From JAGVPT01 sp963772165 (GTDB lineage: Bacteria; Bacteroidota; Ignavibacteria; UBA10030; UBA8401): a DNA stretch of 64,000 bases. How positions within the stretch are numbered: position 1 is the first letter of the stretch; every line of letters starts with the position of its first letter. The notes below the pieces were generated by a model. The model saw nothing but the letters and a program-made list of their open reading frames with translations, was not told where the DNA came from and did no database searches. Below, piece after piece: positions 1 to 7,757 of this stretch. The stretch covers positions 62,001 through 126,000 of the forward strand of contig CAVYWA010000016.1 of NCBI GenBank assembly GCA_963772165.1, read 5' to 3'. A program made the position numbers and the translations under genes.

Positions 1-126
1 AGACTTTGTAGAATTTTTCGCGACAGTCACAATCACTTTATCGAATAGCTCCATTCCGCGTTCAAGGATGTCGATATGCCCGTTGGTAATCGGGTCGAAT
101 GTTCCGGGGTAGAGTGCAATTTTCAT
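1..126 (-). CDS. coaD: Phosphopantetheine adenylyltransferase, N-terminal part (cut by window edge)
   Basis: The minus strand from 126 encodes a protein starting MKIALYPGTFDPITNGHID; 42 codons lie in the window and the rest is off the left edge. The YPGTFDPITNGH stretch is the nucleotidyltransferase signature of CoaD, with the T/HxGH-type motif (here TNGH) that binds ATP. CoaD makes dephospho-CoA from 4'-phosphopantetheine and ATP in coenzyme A synthesis. Its ATG overlaps the stop of the rsmD gene upstream (ATGA), so the two are translationally coupled. The rsmD-coaD pairing is common across bacteria and supports the call. Confidence 0.93.
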   Translation of the reverse strand, partial: MKIALYPGTFDPITNGHIDILERGMELFDKVIVTVAKNSTKS

Positions 127-683
127 GGTTGGCCTTCATGTCGTGACTGGAAGAACGTGACAACAGTCCTGCCGTATTTCCTCACCAGGGCCTCCTCCCA
201 CAACGGACTTTGCTCAAAATGCAACTCTTGCGGATGCTCGATGATCAGATATCCCTCCGGAGCAACCACTCCGCTCTGAAAGATCAATGTCGGCAACCGC
301 TTCAATACTTCAAAATCGTAAGGGGGGTCGGCAAAAACTACATCAAACTGTGCACGCGGCCGCGCGAGGTACTCGAACACATCTGCGGCAACGATCTCGC
401 ACTCTGACAATGCGGCGACGAGTGCAATATTTTGTCTTAAAAATTCGACGGCACGCTTTGAATTCTCGACAAACACAACACGGCGCGCTCCGCGGCTCAG
501 GGCCTCAATTCCCAAACTCCCGCTCCCCGCGAATAAGTCCAGCACCTGCGATTCCCCCCAATCGATTCTATTCTGTAAAATATTGAATACCGAGCTTTTC
601 ACCCTGCTCGTGGCTGGGCGAACCGACAAATCGGCAACAGTGCGCAGCTGCCTCCCTTTATACTTGCCGGCGATAACGCGCAT
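123..683 (-). CDS. rsmD: 16S rRNA (guanine966-N2)-methyltransferase
   Basis: A 186-residue protein starting MRVIAGKYKGRQL, the usual RsmD opening. It has a Rossmann methyltransferase fold: the SAM-binding loop VLDLFAGSGSLGIEALSRG lies near residues 46-64 and the catalytic DPPY motif (VFADPPYDF) near residue 118. RsmD methylates G966 of 16S rRNA during 30S assembly. Length is typical. It follows the pilM-like gene by 2 bases and overlaps coaD by 4 bases, so it looks like part of a minus-strand operon. Confidence 0.95.
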   Translation of the reverse strand: MRVIAGKYKGRQLRTVADLSVRPATSRVKSSVFNILQNRIDWGESQVLDLFAGSGSLGIEALSRGARRVVFVENSKRAVEFLRQNIALVAALSECEIVAADVFEYLARPRAQFDVVFADPPYDFEVLKRLPTLIFQSGVVAPEGYLIIEHPQELHFEQSPLWEEALVRKYGRTVVTFFQSRHEGQP

Positions 684-685
684 GC

Positions 686-1597
686 TTATTCTGCTCTCAA
701 CGCAAGCCCGACCGCCGCTGCGTATTCCTGTTTCCTCGTTTCGATGTCGTGGTAATTTCTTAACGTCCGAGGAAGGGAGACTTTCTTGAACGGATCCATG
801 ATCTCGACCGGAATGGAAACGAGCTGTTTCAGGCTTGCCACCAATGCCGGTGAGACGATCCTTCCGTGGAAAAAAACCGTTTCAACGTTGACCCCCTTTA
901 CGTGCTCGGCAAGCTGCGCCATGTCGTTTTCGGTCGTCCATTCCATCGTAATAAAATCTTTCGTCTGCCCGCTTGCAATGACGCTCGCGTCAAAAGAGTT
1001 TTCATCCACGCCGACAAGCAACACCCGTTTGGAGGCGACCTCGGGATAATTGAAGAGGAGGGCATTCTCGGCGCCGAAGTGGTCGACATCGACGATATTC
1101 AAATTCCCGCTCAACTGCTTGCACACATTTGCCAGGAAGTTGAGGAAAATTTTCCTCACTGCCACGATCGCCGTTGTGTTGACCTGCAATTCTTCGTTCG
1201 AGTCCAGCACCATCGAGCTGACATTGAATGCGTTGGTATTCTTGACGAGCACATACTGGCTCAATTCCCACTGCGAATGCTGCTCCAGCTCCGACTCGGA
1301 AAGCGAAGCGTCCGTCGGGATAGATTGCACGACGATCATCTTGCTGTTGAGGCCGAAGGCAAACGTTCGCGAGCCGCTTCCGATATTCTTAAAGAAAGTT
1401 TGAAGCTCCCCGGCGAAACCCCGTTCGCGTTGCGAGGCGCCAGGCTGGCTGAACATGTCCTGGTCGTCAAAATTGATCGACGAATTGAATGAGCCTGCCG
1501 CGGTCAGCGTGTGCCCTTTGGGGCTTTGAGCGATCTCGACAGCGGTCACTTGTGATTGTTCAAGAATAAGGGCGATATGACGTTCGGTCGATTTCAT
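686..1597 (-). CDS. PilM-like actin-fold protein (type IV pilus / competence assembly type)
   Basis: A 303-residue protein. The middle contains a segment like the nucleotide-binding core of actin-fold proteins (KRVLLVGVDENSFDASVI), and the C-terminus, EYAAAVGLALRAE, matches the end of PilM/ComA-type ATPases. Family knowledge: PilM binds the PilN cytoplasmic tail in type IV pilus or competence machines. No PilN/O/Q genes follow, so the partner is unknown. The start overlaps the stop of the upstream ComEA-like gene (ATGA at 1594-1597), which fits a link to DNA uptake. The N-terminal half is divergent, so exact function is uncertain. Confidence 0.6.
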   Translation of the reverse strand: MKSTERHIALILEQSQVTAVEIAQSPKGHTLTAAGSFNSSINFDDQDMFSQPGASQRERGFAGELQTFFKNIGSGSRTFAFGLNSKMIVVQSIPTDASLSESELEQHSQWELSQYVLVKNTNAFNVSSMVLDSNEELQVNTTAIVAVRKIFLNFLANVCKQLSGNLNIVDVDHFGAENALLFNYPEVASKRVLLVGVDENSFDASVIASGQTKDFITMEWTTENDMAQLAEHVKGVNVETVFFHGRIVSPALVASLKQLVSIPVEIMDPFKKVSLPRTLRNYHDIETRKQEYAAAVGLALRAE

Positions 1598-2046
1598 TTG
1601 ATGTTCACATAAGGTCGTAGTTTTTCAAATTTTTTTGCACCGATGCCTTTGATTTTCCTCAACTGTTCGACGGATGAAAACTCGCCGTGTTCATCTCGGT
1701 AGATCAAGATTTGCTCGGCAATGCTCTCACCAATTCCCGGGAGTGAAACAAGGTCGTCTTTTGTCGCCGCGTTCAGGTTAATTTTCTTTTTGGCTTTTCT
1801 GCCGCCGGTGGCGCTGCTCGTATCGTTTGTTCGATCGGCCGGAGGCGCCGCGCTGAGGTATTTCGAACGCTCTTCGAATTCTTTGTCGGATACGGAATAA
1901 TCGAATTGGCGGACCGGCGGCGTGAAATACGCTCGATACGCCCTGACCGCAACGCCTGCAACAAACACCATCGACAAGAACAGGAATATTCTCTGTTCGT
2001 TCTTTGTGAACGCAGCAAACTCCTGCACGCGCTTCAGCAGCTTCAT
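1594..2046 (-). CDS. ComEA-like helix-hairpin-helix DNA-binding protein
   Basis: A 150-residue protein. One membrane segment lies near residues 18-37 (RIFLFLSMVFVAGVAVRAY), then a polar linker, then two helix-hairpin-helix motifs in the last 60 residues: LVSLPGIGESIAEQILIYR and LRKIKGIGAKKFEKLRPYV, preceded by the typical KINLNAATKDDL. This is the ComEA arrangement: a membrane-anchored protein that binds incoming double-stranded DNA during transformation. It sits 45 bases after dnaJ and overlaps the pilM-like gene. A uptake role is inferred from family and neighbour; other HhH membrane proteins are possible. Confidence 0.75.
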   Translation of the reverse strand: MKLLKRVQEFAAFTKNEQRIFLFLSMVFVAGVAVRAYRAYFTPPVRQFDYSVSDKEFEERSKYLSAAPPADRTNDTSSATGGRKAKKKINLNAATKDDLVSLPGIGESIAEQILIYRDEHGEFSSVEQLRKIKGIGAKKFEKLRPYVNIK

Positions 2047-2091
2047 GGATACGATTATTGTTGAGAGATGGAAAAACAGGAATTGTTCCCG

Positions 2092-3243
2092 TTATGAGAA
2101 CGTGTTCCTTACTTTTTCGAAGAACGACTTATTCGCGTTCTTTTCTTCCTCCGTCGGCACAATATGTTCTGCCGACGAGAGTTCTCGCAGCAATTCTTTT
2201 TCTCGTGCATTCAGCTTGGCAGGAACCCACACTTGTATCCTGATCAACTGGTCCCCCCGTCCAAAACTGTTGAGATGCGGAATCCCTTTCTCTTTCATCC
2301 GCAGCATTTTTCCCGGCATGGTCCCCGGATCAATCTTTACCCGCGACCGTCCGCCCAACGTCGGTACTTCAATATCGCCCCCCATCGCGGCATGGGGAAA
2401 ACTGATGAGGGCATTGTAGATAATGTCGTCGCCGTTCCGCACGAAATGCTCGTGCCGTACTTCATGGAATTCGACAATGACGTCGCCGGCCGGACCGCCC
2501 CGCCTTCCGGCGTTGCCCTGACCTTGCATGGCGATGTAATTTCCTTCTGAAACACCCGCCGGTACGTTTACTTTGATCGTCGTTTCGCCCTGTTCGCGTC
2601 CTTCGCCGTCGCAGGACGGGCAGCGGTCACGGACAATCTGCCCCTCGCCGCCACAATTTAAACATGTCGTAATGTTCACGAATTGGCCGAACATCGAACG
2701 GGAAACCTGCCGGAGCTCCCCGGTGCCGCCGCACTGCGGGCACGTCGTTTTCGACGATCCCGGTTTTGCACCGCTGCCGGAACATGTCTGGCATGTCTTC
2801 CACTTTTTGATCTTGATCTTTTTCTCGACTCCCGCGGCAATCTCTTCGAGCGTCAGTTTCAATTGCACTTTGAGATCGGAACCGGCCTGCCCTGTTGCAC
2901 GCCGGCGCTGCTGCCTGCCGCCGGAGAAGACGTCATCGAAAATCGAGCCGCCGAAAATATCTCCGAAATTGGAAAAGATGTCGTTGATGTCGGCGGACCC
3001 TCGGAAATCGGTACCCCGCATTCCTTCGTGGCCGTATTGATCGAAGCGCTGGCGTTTCGCCGGGTCGCTCAATGCCTCGTAGGCTTCCGCGGCTTCTTTG
3101 AACTTGTCTTCAGCTTCTTTATTGTTCGGGTTTCGGTCCGGATGGTATTGAAGCGCGAGCTTCCGGTATGCCTTTTTTATTTCATCCTGCGATGCGTTTC
3201 GCGGGACGCCGAGTATTTCGTAAAAATCGCGTTTAGCAGCCAT
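2092..3243 (-). CDS. dnaJ: Chaperone DnaJ (Hsp40)
   Basis: A 383-residue protein with the complete type I DnaJ layout. The J domain is residues 1-70 with HPD in YHPDRNPNN, followed by a Gly/Phe-rich stretch (residues about 75-115). A zinc-finger domain has four CxxCxGxG-type motifs (CQTCSGSG, CPQCGGTG, CLNCGGEG, CPSCDGEG), followed by the C-terminal substrate-binding domain. It stimulates DnaK ATPase and delivers unfolded clients. It starts 2 bases after grpE, in the hrcA-grpE-dnaJ heat-shock operon. dnaK itself is not in the window. Confidence 0.98.
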   Translation of the reverse strand: MAAKRDFYEILGVPRNASQDEIKKAYRKLALQYHPDRNPNNKEAEDKFKEAAEAYEALSDPAKRQRFDQYGHEGMRGTDFRGSADINDIFSNFGDIFGGSIFDDVFSGGRQQRRRATGQAGSDLKVQLKLTLEEIAAGVEKKIKIKKWKTCQTCSGSGAKPGSSKTTCPQCGGTGELRQVSRSMFGQFVNITTCLNCGGEGQIVRDRCPSCDGEGREQGETTIKVNVPAGVSEGNYIAMQGQGNAGRRGGPAGDVIVEFHEVRHEHFVRNGDDIIYNALISFPHAAMGGDIEVPTLGGRSRVKIDPGTMPGKMLRMKEKGIPHLNSFGRGDQLIRIQVWVPAKLNAREKELLRELSSAEHIVPTEEEKNANKSFFEKVRNTFS

Positions 3244-3245
3244 AA

Positions 3246-3842
3246 TCAGTCCTCGAAATTCTCCGGTTTTGTCTGCTGAACGGGCTCTTCAGCCGGCGCC
3301 GCCGAAACGACGACTTTTGCATGGCGAATCACTTTATCGAAGAGAAGGTACCCTTTTTCAACTTCTTCGAGCACAGTGTGCGGAGGGACATCGGCACGGG
3401 GCATCTGCATCAATGCATCGTGCACGTCGACGTTGAACTCCTTTCCGACGACGTCCATGGTTTTTAATCCCTGGGCTTCAAGCACTTTGAGAAGCTTTGC
3501 GTAGATGAGTTCAATGCCTTTGTAGAACGAGTCGTTCTCCGCTCTCTCTTTAATGCTTTTCAATGACCTGTTGAAATCGTCGAGGACGGGGACCAGCTGC
3601 GTGATGATATTTTCCGCCGCAAATTTTGAAAGCGAAGCAAAGTCGTTCTCCGTCCGCCGCTTGTAATTGTCGAACTCAGCCGCCTTTCGCAGAAGCTGGT
3701 CCTTTAATTGTGCATTCTGTTTTTCCAGCTCCGCCACTTTTTCATTCAGGAGGGCTGCTTCCGATTTTTCTTGAAAAGGCTGCCGTTCCTCACCCGCAGC
3801 GTGTTCCTGATTATTTCTCTCTCCGGACATATTCCCTTGCAC
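3246..3842 (-). CDS. grpE: Nucleotide exchange factor GrpE
   Basis: A 198-residue protein. An acidic, disordered N-terminus is followed by a long coiled coil (about residues 30-90: LNEKVAELEKQNAQLKDQLLRK) and the GrpE head domain, with VLDDFNRSLKS and HDALMQMPRADVPPHTVLEEVEKGYLL as signature segments. GrpE releases ADP from DnaK. The gene lies between hrcA (38 bases upstream) and dnaJ (2 bases downstream). The ORF could start at residue 1 or at M5, giving nearly the same product. Confidence 0.97.
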   Translation of the reverse strand: MQGNMSGERNNQEHAAGEERQPFQEKSEAALLNEKVAELEKQNAQLKDQLLRKAAEFDNYKRRTENDFASLSKFAAENIITQLVPVLDDFNRSLKSIKERAENDSFYKGIELIYAKLLKVLEAQGLKTMDVVGKEFNVDVHDALMQMPRADVPPHTVLEEVEKGYLLFDKVIRHAKVVVSAAPAEEPVQQTKPENFED

Positions 3843-3880
3843 TTTTTTGTTGTGTGGAAATCAAAACTTGTTTTATACTC

Positions 3881-4912
3881 CTAGGGACGGAAAACCAAAG
3901 AAATCATCCTTGCCATGTAATCGACGAGCGGGATCATTTTGGAATAGTCCATTCTCTTTGCCCCGATGATGCCGACCGTACCGCTGACATCGCCGGCTGC
4001 ATACTGGGAAGTAACGACACTGAGCTCGCGCAGTTTCTCTTCCTGGTTTTCGGACCCGATGGATATCGAAATGGTTCCGTCGTTTGATTCTTTCTTTTCG
4101 AGGATATGGACGATGATGTCCTCGTTTTCCAATAACTCTATAATGCCGCGAAAATTCTCCGCACTGCTGAATTCCGGCTGCGTCAGGAGGCTCTGCGTGC
4201 CGCCGATATGGACTTTATCTTTGTTGCGCGTTTCATCGAAAACTTTATCCACAGACTCGACGAACAAACGGATCAAGCCAGTCTCCTCGTTTTGCATATC
4301 ACGGACGCGGTCGCGAAATGTTCTCCGGATTTGCCTTAAGGTTAGGCCGGAAAGCCTTTCGTTGAGTATCCTGCTCACATCTTCCAGCTTGCTTTTTGGA
4401 ATCTCGGAGTGCGCTTCCATCATGATCGTCTTCACCAAGCCCGAACGGATGGAGAGGATAACCATGATCCGGGAACTGGAGATCGAGACGAGCTCGAGCT
4501 TTTCAAACACCCCGGCACTCACGCGGGGTGCCGAGACAATTCCTAATTGATGGGAGATCGTGCCGAGAATCCTTGACGTCTCCCTCAGGACTTCATCGGG
4601 GTCGGCGTTTGGATGAATCTGGGACTGGATTGTCGATTGATCGCTGGCAGAAAGAGCCTCCAACTCGATCAGGGAATCGACATAAAACCTGTAGCCTTTA
4701 TCCGTCGGAATTCTCCCCGCAGACGTATGCGGATGGTCGATATAACCCAAGAACTCCAGATCGGACATGACATTCCGGACTGTCGCGGGGCTCAAGTCCA
4801 AGCCATTCCGCTTGGATATATAGCGCGAGCCGACAGGCGTAGCTGTCTGGATGAAGCTGTAAATAATGCTCCGCAGTATTGTTCTTTCCCGTTCGTTCAG
4901 GCTTTCGGCCAT
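3881..4912 (-). CDS. hrcA: Heat-inducible transcription repressor HrcA
   Basis: A 343-residue protein with the N-terminal winged helix (LNERERTILRSIIYSFIQT and VGSRYISKRNGLDLSPATVRNVMSDLE) and the HrcA C-terminal domain (HPHTSAGRIPTDKGYRFYVD early, GTVGIIGAKRMDYSKMIPLVDYMA at the end). HrcA normally represses heat-shock genes by binding the CIRCE element. I found no TTAGCACTC/GAGTGCTAA inverted repeat in the 80 bases upstream, although a TATAAT hexamer lies at 4940-4945 on the minus strand. It is the first gene of hrcA-grpE-dnaJ. A MITE-like repeat lies 78 bases upstream of its start. Confidence 0.96.
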   Translation of the reverse strand: MAESLNERERTILRSIIYSFIQTATPVGSRYISKRNGLDLSPATVRNVMSDLEFLGYIDHPHTSAGRIPTDKGYRFYVDSLIELEALSASDQSTIQSQIHPNADPDEVLRETSRILGTISHQLGIVSAPRVSAGVFEKLELVSISSSRIMVILSIRSGLVKTIMMEAHSEIPKSKLEDVSRILNERLSGLTLRQIRRTFRDRVRDMQNEETGLIRLFVESVDKVFDETRNKDKVHIGGTQSLLTQPEFSSAENFRGIIELLENEDIIVHILEKKESNDGTISISIGSENQEEKLRELSVVTSQYAAGDVSGTVGIIGAKRMDYSKMIPLVDYMARMISLVFRP

Positions 4913-4990
4913 TACTGTCCCTACCGATGTGCAAAAACAATTATACCTGTATGAAAAATACGAATTTTTACGCCCTGAGAGTCAAGAAAA

Positions 4991-5120
4991 GGTGGTGTTA
5001 CAGTTTGAAGGTCATTGCGAGCGGAGCGAAGCAATCTCCTAAATAAATGGGGATTGCTTCGGCAAAGAACGCCTCGCAATGACTTCTTCTTGAGAAAGGA
5101 AACCAAACTGTAACACTACC
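4991..5120. mobile_element. MITE-like palindromic element, family A, copy 1, with 8-bp target duplication
   Basis: A 130-bp element whose ends are inverted repeats: GGTGGTGTTACAGTTTG at the left (4991-5007) and the complement of GGTAGTGTTACAGTTTG at the right (5104-5120), one mismatch in 17. Inside, GTCATTGCGAG (5011) pairs with CTCGCAATGAC (5073-5083), and GAAGCAATC pairs with GATTGCTTC, so the element can fold into a long hairpin. It is flanked by the 8-bp direct repeat CAAGAAAA (4983-4990 and 5121-5128), a target-site duplication. No protein is encoded, so it would need a transposase supplied in trans. A second copy is at 52612-52753. Confidence 0.8.
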
Positions 5121-5156
5121 CAAGAAAAGGGGTAATGGGATCTTTTGAAGAATAAA

Positions 5157-5288
5157 ATCATTGCGAGGAGCGGCGAAGCGATCCTTTTGTTTAATGGGGA
5201 TTGTCCCGCTTACGGGATCCCTTCGGGAGTTCGTCCCGATAAGGAACATCGGTCGAAGACTCAACTCGGCGAGGACTCGCAATGACCG
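5157..5288. repeat. Degenerate relative of family A repeat core
   Basis: Starts with TCATTGCGAGGAGCGGCGAAG and ends with CTCGCAATGACC, the same inverted core as family A but without the GTGTTACAGTTTG ends. The middle holds another palindromic segment, GGGATCCCTTCGGGAG (5214-5229), also found at 42416-42431. It looks like an old repeat interrupted by, or fused to, a second repeat. The stretch up to the response regulator gene at 5429 holds no recognisable gene. Confidence 0.55.
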
Positions 5289-5428
5289 TTCCTGTAAAAT
5301 ATCCTTTACAAAAAAATGGGGAGTTATTGCTTACGGAAGATTCACTTGCCGCAGAAAATACTACGCAGGAAATAAAAGGTGCAAGAATTTCAGGAGTACG
5401 GCTGATACACAGTCAGGAGAGCAAATCG

Positions 5429-6196
5429 CTATTTTTGAATCATCTCCAGTTTTTGCTCTTTCAGGCTTTCGAGGTTCTTTTCCAATTGTGCTCTGATCTC
5501 GATGATATCTTGATCCCCCGCATATTTTGTATAGACGATATCCGAAATGCCCACGAGCGACCGAACGATTGACTCGACCGTTTCAGCTTGACGGCGCAAA
5601 TCGGATACAAGCTTAAGAAGGGGTGTGGCGAGAGCCGGGTCGAGCATCTTCTGCACATTTCTTTCACAAACGGACGATTGAAGTTTGAAGATTGCGAGGG
5701 CGTTGTTGATGTGATGAGCAATTGTGCGGACTGTTGTCTGGAACATTTGAATAGCAGCTTCCATCTTTTCTTTTTCGCGCTGCTCAATTTCCCGTGCCTG
5801 CTTGTCCTTGCGGAATAGGTAGCGTTCGTATACGCCGTGCAGTAATATCGGGAAATGGTTGAGTTCGAGATGTTCTTTGCGGACGTAATCATAGGCTCCA
5901 AGTTTCATTGCTTCGACAGCCACTTCTTCAGTTCCCGCCGCCGTCATCATGATCACCGGCGTTTCCATTTTCTGTTCGTTGATCCATTGAAGAACCTGCA
6001 GACCGGTGATATCACCCAAGTTGAAATCCAGCAGCACAATGTCGATATTCTTGTTGGCCTTTAATCGTTCAATGCTTTCATTCCCGCTGTACGCAGTCGT
6101 AACTTGGTAGTCACCTGTTTCTTTTAATTCCATCGCCAGGACATCGGCAAACGATTCTTCATCCTCGGTAATCAGAACATGCAACGGCCTATCCAT
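5429..6196 (-). CDS. Response regulator receiver protein with DHp-like helical output
   Basis: A 255-residue protein. Residues 1-125 are a receiver domain: acidic pocket ITEDEE, phospho-acceptor Asp in IVLLDFNLGD (about residue 57), the conserved Thr/Ser region MMTAAGTEE and Lys in YVRKEHLE. A helical linker (KQAREIEQREKEKMEAAIQ) leads into TIAHHINNALAIFKLQ, which resembles the H-box of a histidine kinase dimerisation domain (compare HDIRNPL-type boxes). No ATP-binding domain follows; the protein ends in a coiled coil. It stands alone, divergent from the hpn cluster, with no adjacent kinase. Target unknown; a phosphotransfer role for the HH motif is only a hypothesis. Confidence 0.75.
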   Translation of the reverse strand: MDRPLHVLITEDEESFADVLAMELKETGDYQVTTAYSGNESIERLKANKNIDIVLLDFNLGDITGLQVLQWINEQKMETPVIMMTAAGTEEVAVEAMKLGAYDYVRKEHLELNHFPILLHGVYERYLFRKDKQAREIEQREKEKMEAAIQMFQTTVRTIAHHINNALAIFKLQSSVCERNVQKMLDPALATPLLKLVSDLRRQAETVESIVRSLVGISDIVYTKYAGDQDIIEIRAQLEKNLESLKEQKLEMIQK

Positions 6197-6266
6197 TGAT
6201 TGCTCCTCGATACATTGTGTAAGAAAAAACGGAAATTATTCGGCAAGTAAACTGTTCTCGCATAAC

Positions 6267-6428
6267 CTAGTGCTGTTTCCAAAAACAAATATTGTATTTT
6301 TCAATAACTAATTCACCGCAAAGGTCGCCAAGGACGCAAGGTTTCTTAGCTTTTTTACAAAAACTTCTTTGCGGTCTTAGCGTCCTCTGCGGTTATAATA
6401 CAAGATTTAATATCGGAAACGGCACTAG
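6267..6428. mobile_element. MITE-like palindromic element, family B, copy 1
   Basis: Ends CTAGTGCTGTTTCC (6267-6280) and GGAAACGGCACTAG (6415-6428) are inverted repeats with one mismatch in 14. The interior is a second inverted repeat: ACCGCAAAGGTCGCCAAGGA on the left arm against the complement of GCGGTCTTAGCGTCCTCTGC on the right (about 6315-6340 and 6368-6393). It is non-coding and about 162 bp. A second copy with the same layout is at 10005-10136. No clear target duplication is visible. Confidence 0.65.
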
Positions 6429-6925
6429 CATTCTACCAATTTCGCTCAGATAGGTTTCTATGCGATGAAGAAAGTTAAGCTGAACAATAACGAGAGTCAA
6501 GGCGATTTAGAAGTTTTTCATTGTTTTATATACTTAGAAGGGTGACAATGTTAAGATTGGCGGACATCTTGAGGCGATATTCGGCTCAAACCGTGCCCAT
6601 GAGAAAAGCTCCAAAGGGACAAACAAAAAGTTTTGATCGTAGGATCTTTTGAATGAAAGATCATTGCGTTTTTTTGTTGAAACAATCACCCTTTTTTATG
6701 AAGATTTTCCCACTGAACAGGATGCCGTAAAGCGGCACTTCGTCTCCCGACGAAGGACGTCGAAATCTGGGCAATTGACCTTAGTTTTCAAAAGGCCTGA
6801 CCACCGAAGGTCTAGATCCTTTAGTCTAAAGAGAATTTGCAACTGCATTGGCAAATGAGGATATTCTGACCGGATAATCAATCACGTTTTCATATCAGAT
6901 TATAGCTTTAGCCGGATAGAACGTT
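6429..6925. other. Intergenic region upstream of hpnC, no gene recognised
   Basis: About 500 bases with no open frame that looks coding on either strand. It contains GGATCTTTTGAATGAAAGATCATTGCG (about 6642-6668 region), which echoes the sequence in front of the degenerate family A repeat at 5140-5165, so it may hold a worn repeat end. The last part presumably carries the hpnC promoter, but I cannot point to a convincing one. Confidence 0.4.
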
Positions 6926-7756
6926 GTGACAAAATCCCTCCAATTGCTCGCTGAAACACATTACGAGAATTTCCCCGTCGCCTCTTTTTTATTGCCCAAC
7001 GAGTTCAGGATACCAATCCGGCTCGTCTATGCCTTCGCGCGGGTCGCAGACGACATTGCTGACGAGGGAAACGAATCGAAAGAATATAGGCTGCAGCGCC
7101 TTAGCGAATGGGAGGGGGAATTCAGGGGAGCGATGGCGGGCGATAACCGCAGCTCGTTCTTTCAGGAATTAGCAAAAACGGTCGAGAAGTACGCAATTCC
7201 CCCGTCGCTGTTTTATGATTTGATCGCGGCCTTCCGGATGGATGCCGGCGGGAAAGAATATTATACATTCGACGACCTCCTGTTCTATTGTCGGCATTCG
7301 GCAAATCCGGTTGGAAGGATTCTGCTTCATCTTTTCAATTGTGCGAACGACGTGACGGGCAAATTCTCGGACGCAATTTGCACGGCACTTCAGTTGACAA
7401 ATTTTTGGCAGGATTTGAGTATTGATATACAGCGAAATCGTGTTTATATTCCATACGAGGATTTTGCGCGATTCGGCTTGACGGCAGACGCTCTGAGAAG
7501 CAATGGCGGAACTGATGCCGCCCGTCTTCTGTTAAAGTTTCAGGTCGAAAGAACAAAGAAGCTCTTTCTCGACGGCAGGCCGCTTCTTCGAATGATCGAT
7601 AAACGTTTCGCCTTAGAGCTGCGTCTGACGTACCTCGGCGGAATGAGAATATTGGAGAAAGTCGAACACCTCGGCTACGATACGCTTCACCATCGGCCGG
7701 TATTATCGCACATCGATTGGGCATTCATTGGTATTCGATCCCTACTAGTTCGCTGA
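6926..7756 (+). CDS. hpnC: HpnC, hydroxysqualene synthase family (trans-isoprenyl diphosphate synthase fold)
   Basis: A 276-residue protein starting at GTG. It has the two aspartate-rich motifs of the squalene/phytoene synthase family: VADDIAD (near residue 40) and NFWQDLSID (near residue 157), followed by RNRVYIPYEDFARFGL. Established pathway: HpnD joins two farnesyl diphosphates to presqualene diphosphate, HpnC converts that to hydroxysqualene, and HpnE reduces it to squalene. All three are consecutive here. The next gene starts 1 base after its stop, so it heads an operon. Assignment as HpnC rather than HpnD rests on gene order and the family opening HYENFPVASFLLP. Confidence 0.88.
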   Translation: MTKSLQLLAETHYENFPVASFLLPNEFRIPIRLVYAFARVADDIADEGNESKEYRLQRLSEWEGEFRGAMAGDNRSSFFQELAKTVEKYAIPPSLFYDLIAAFRMDAGGKEYYTFDDLLFYCRHSANPVGRILLHLFNCANDVTGKFSDAICTALQLTNFWQDLSIDIQRNRVYIPYEDFARFGLTADALRSNGGTDAARLLLKFQVERTKKLFLDGRPLLRMIDKRFALELRLTYLGGMRILEKVEHLGYDTLHHRPVLSHIDWAFIGIRSLLVR

Positions 7757-7757
7757 C

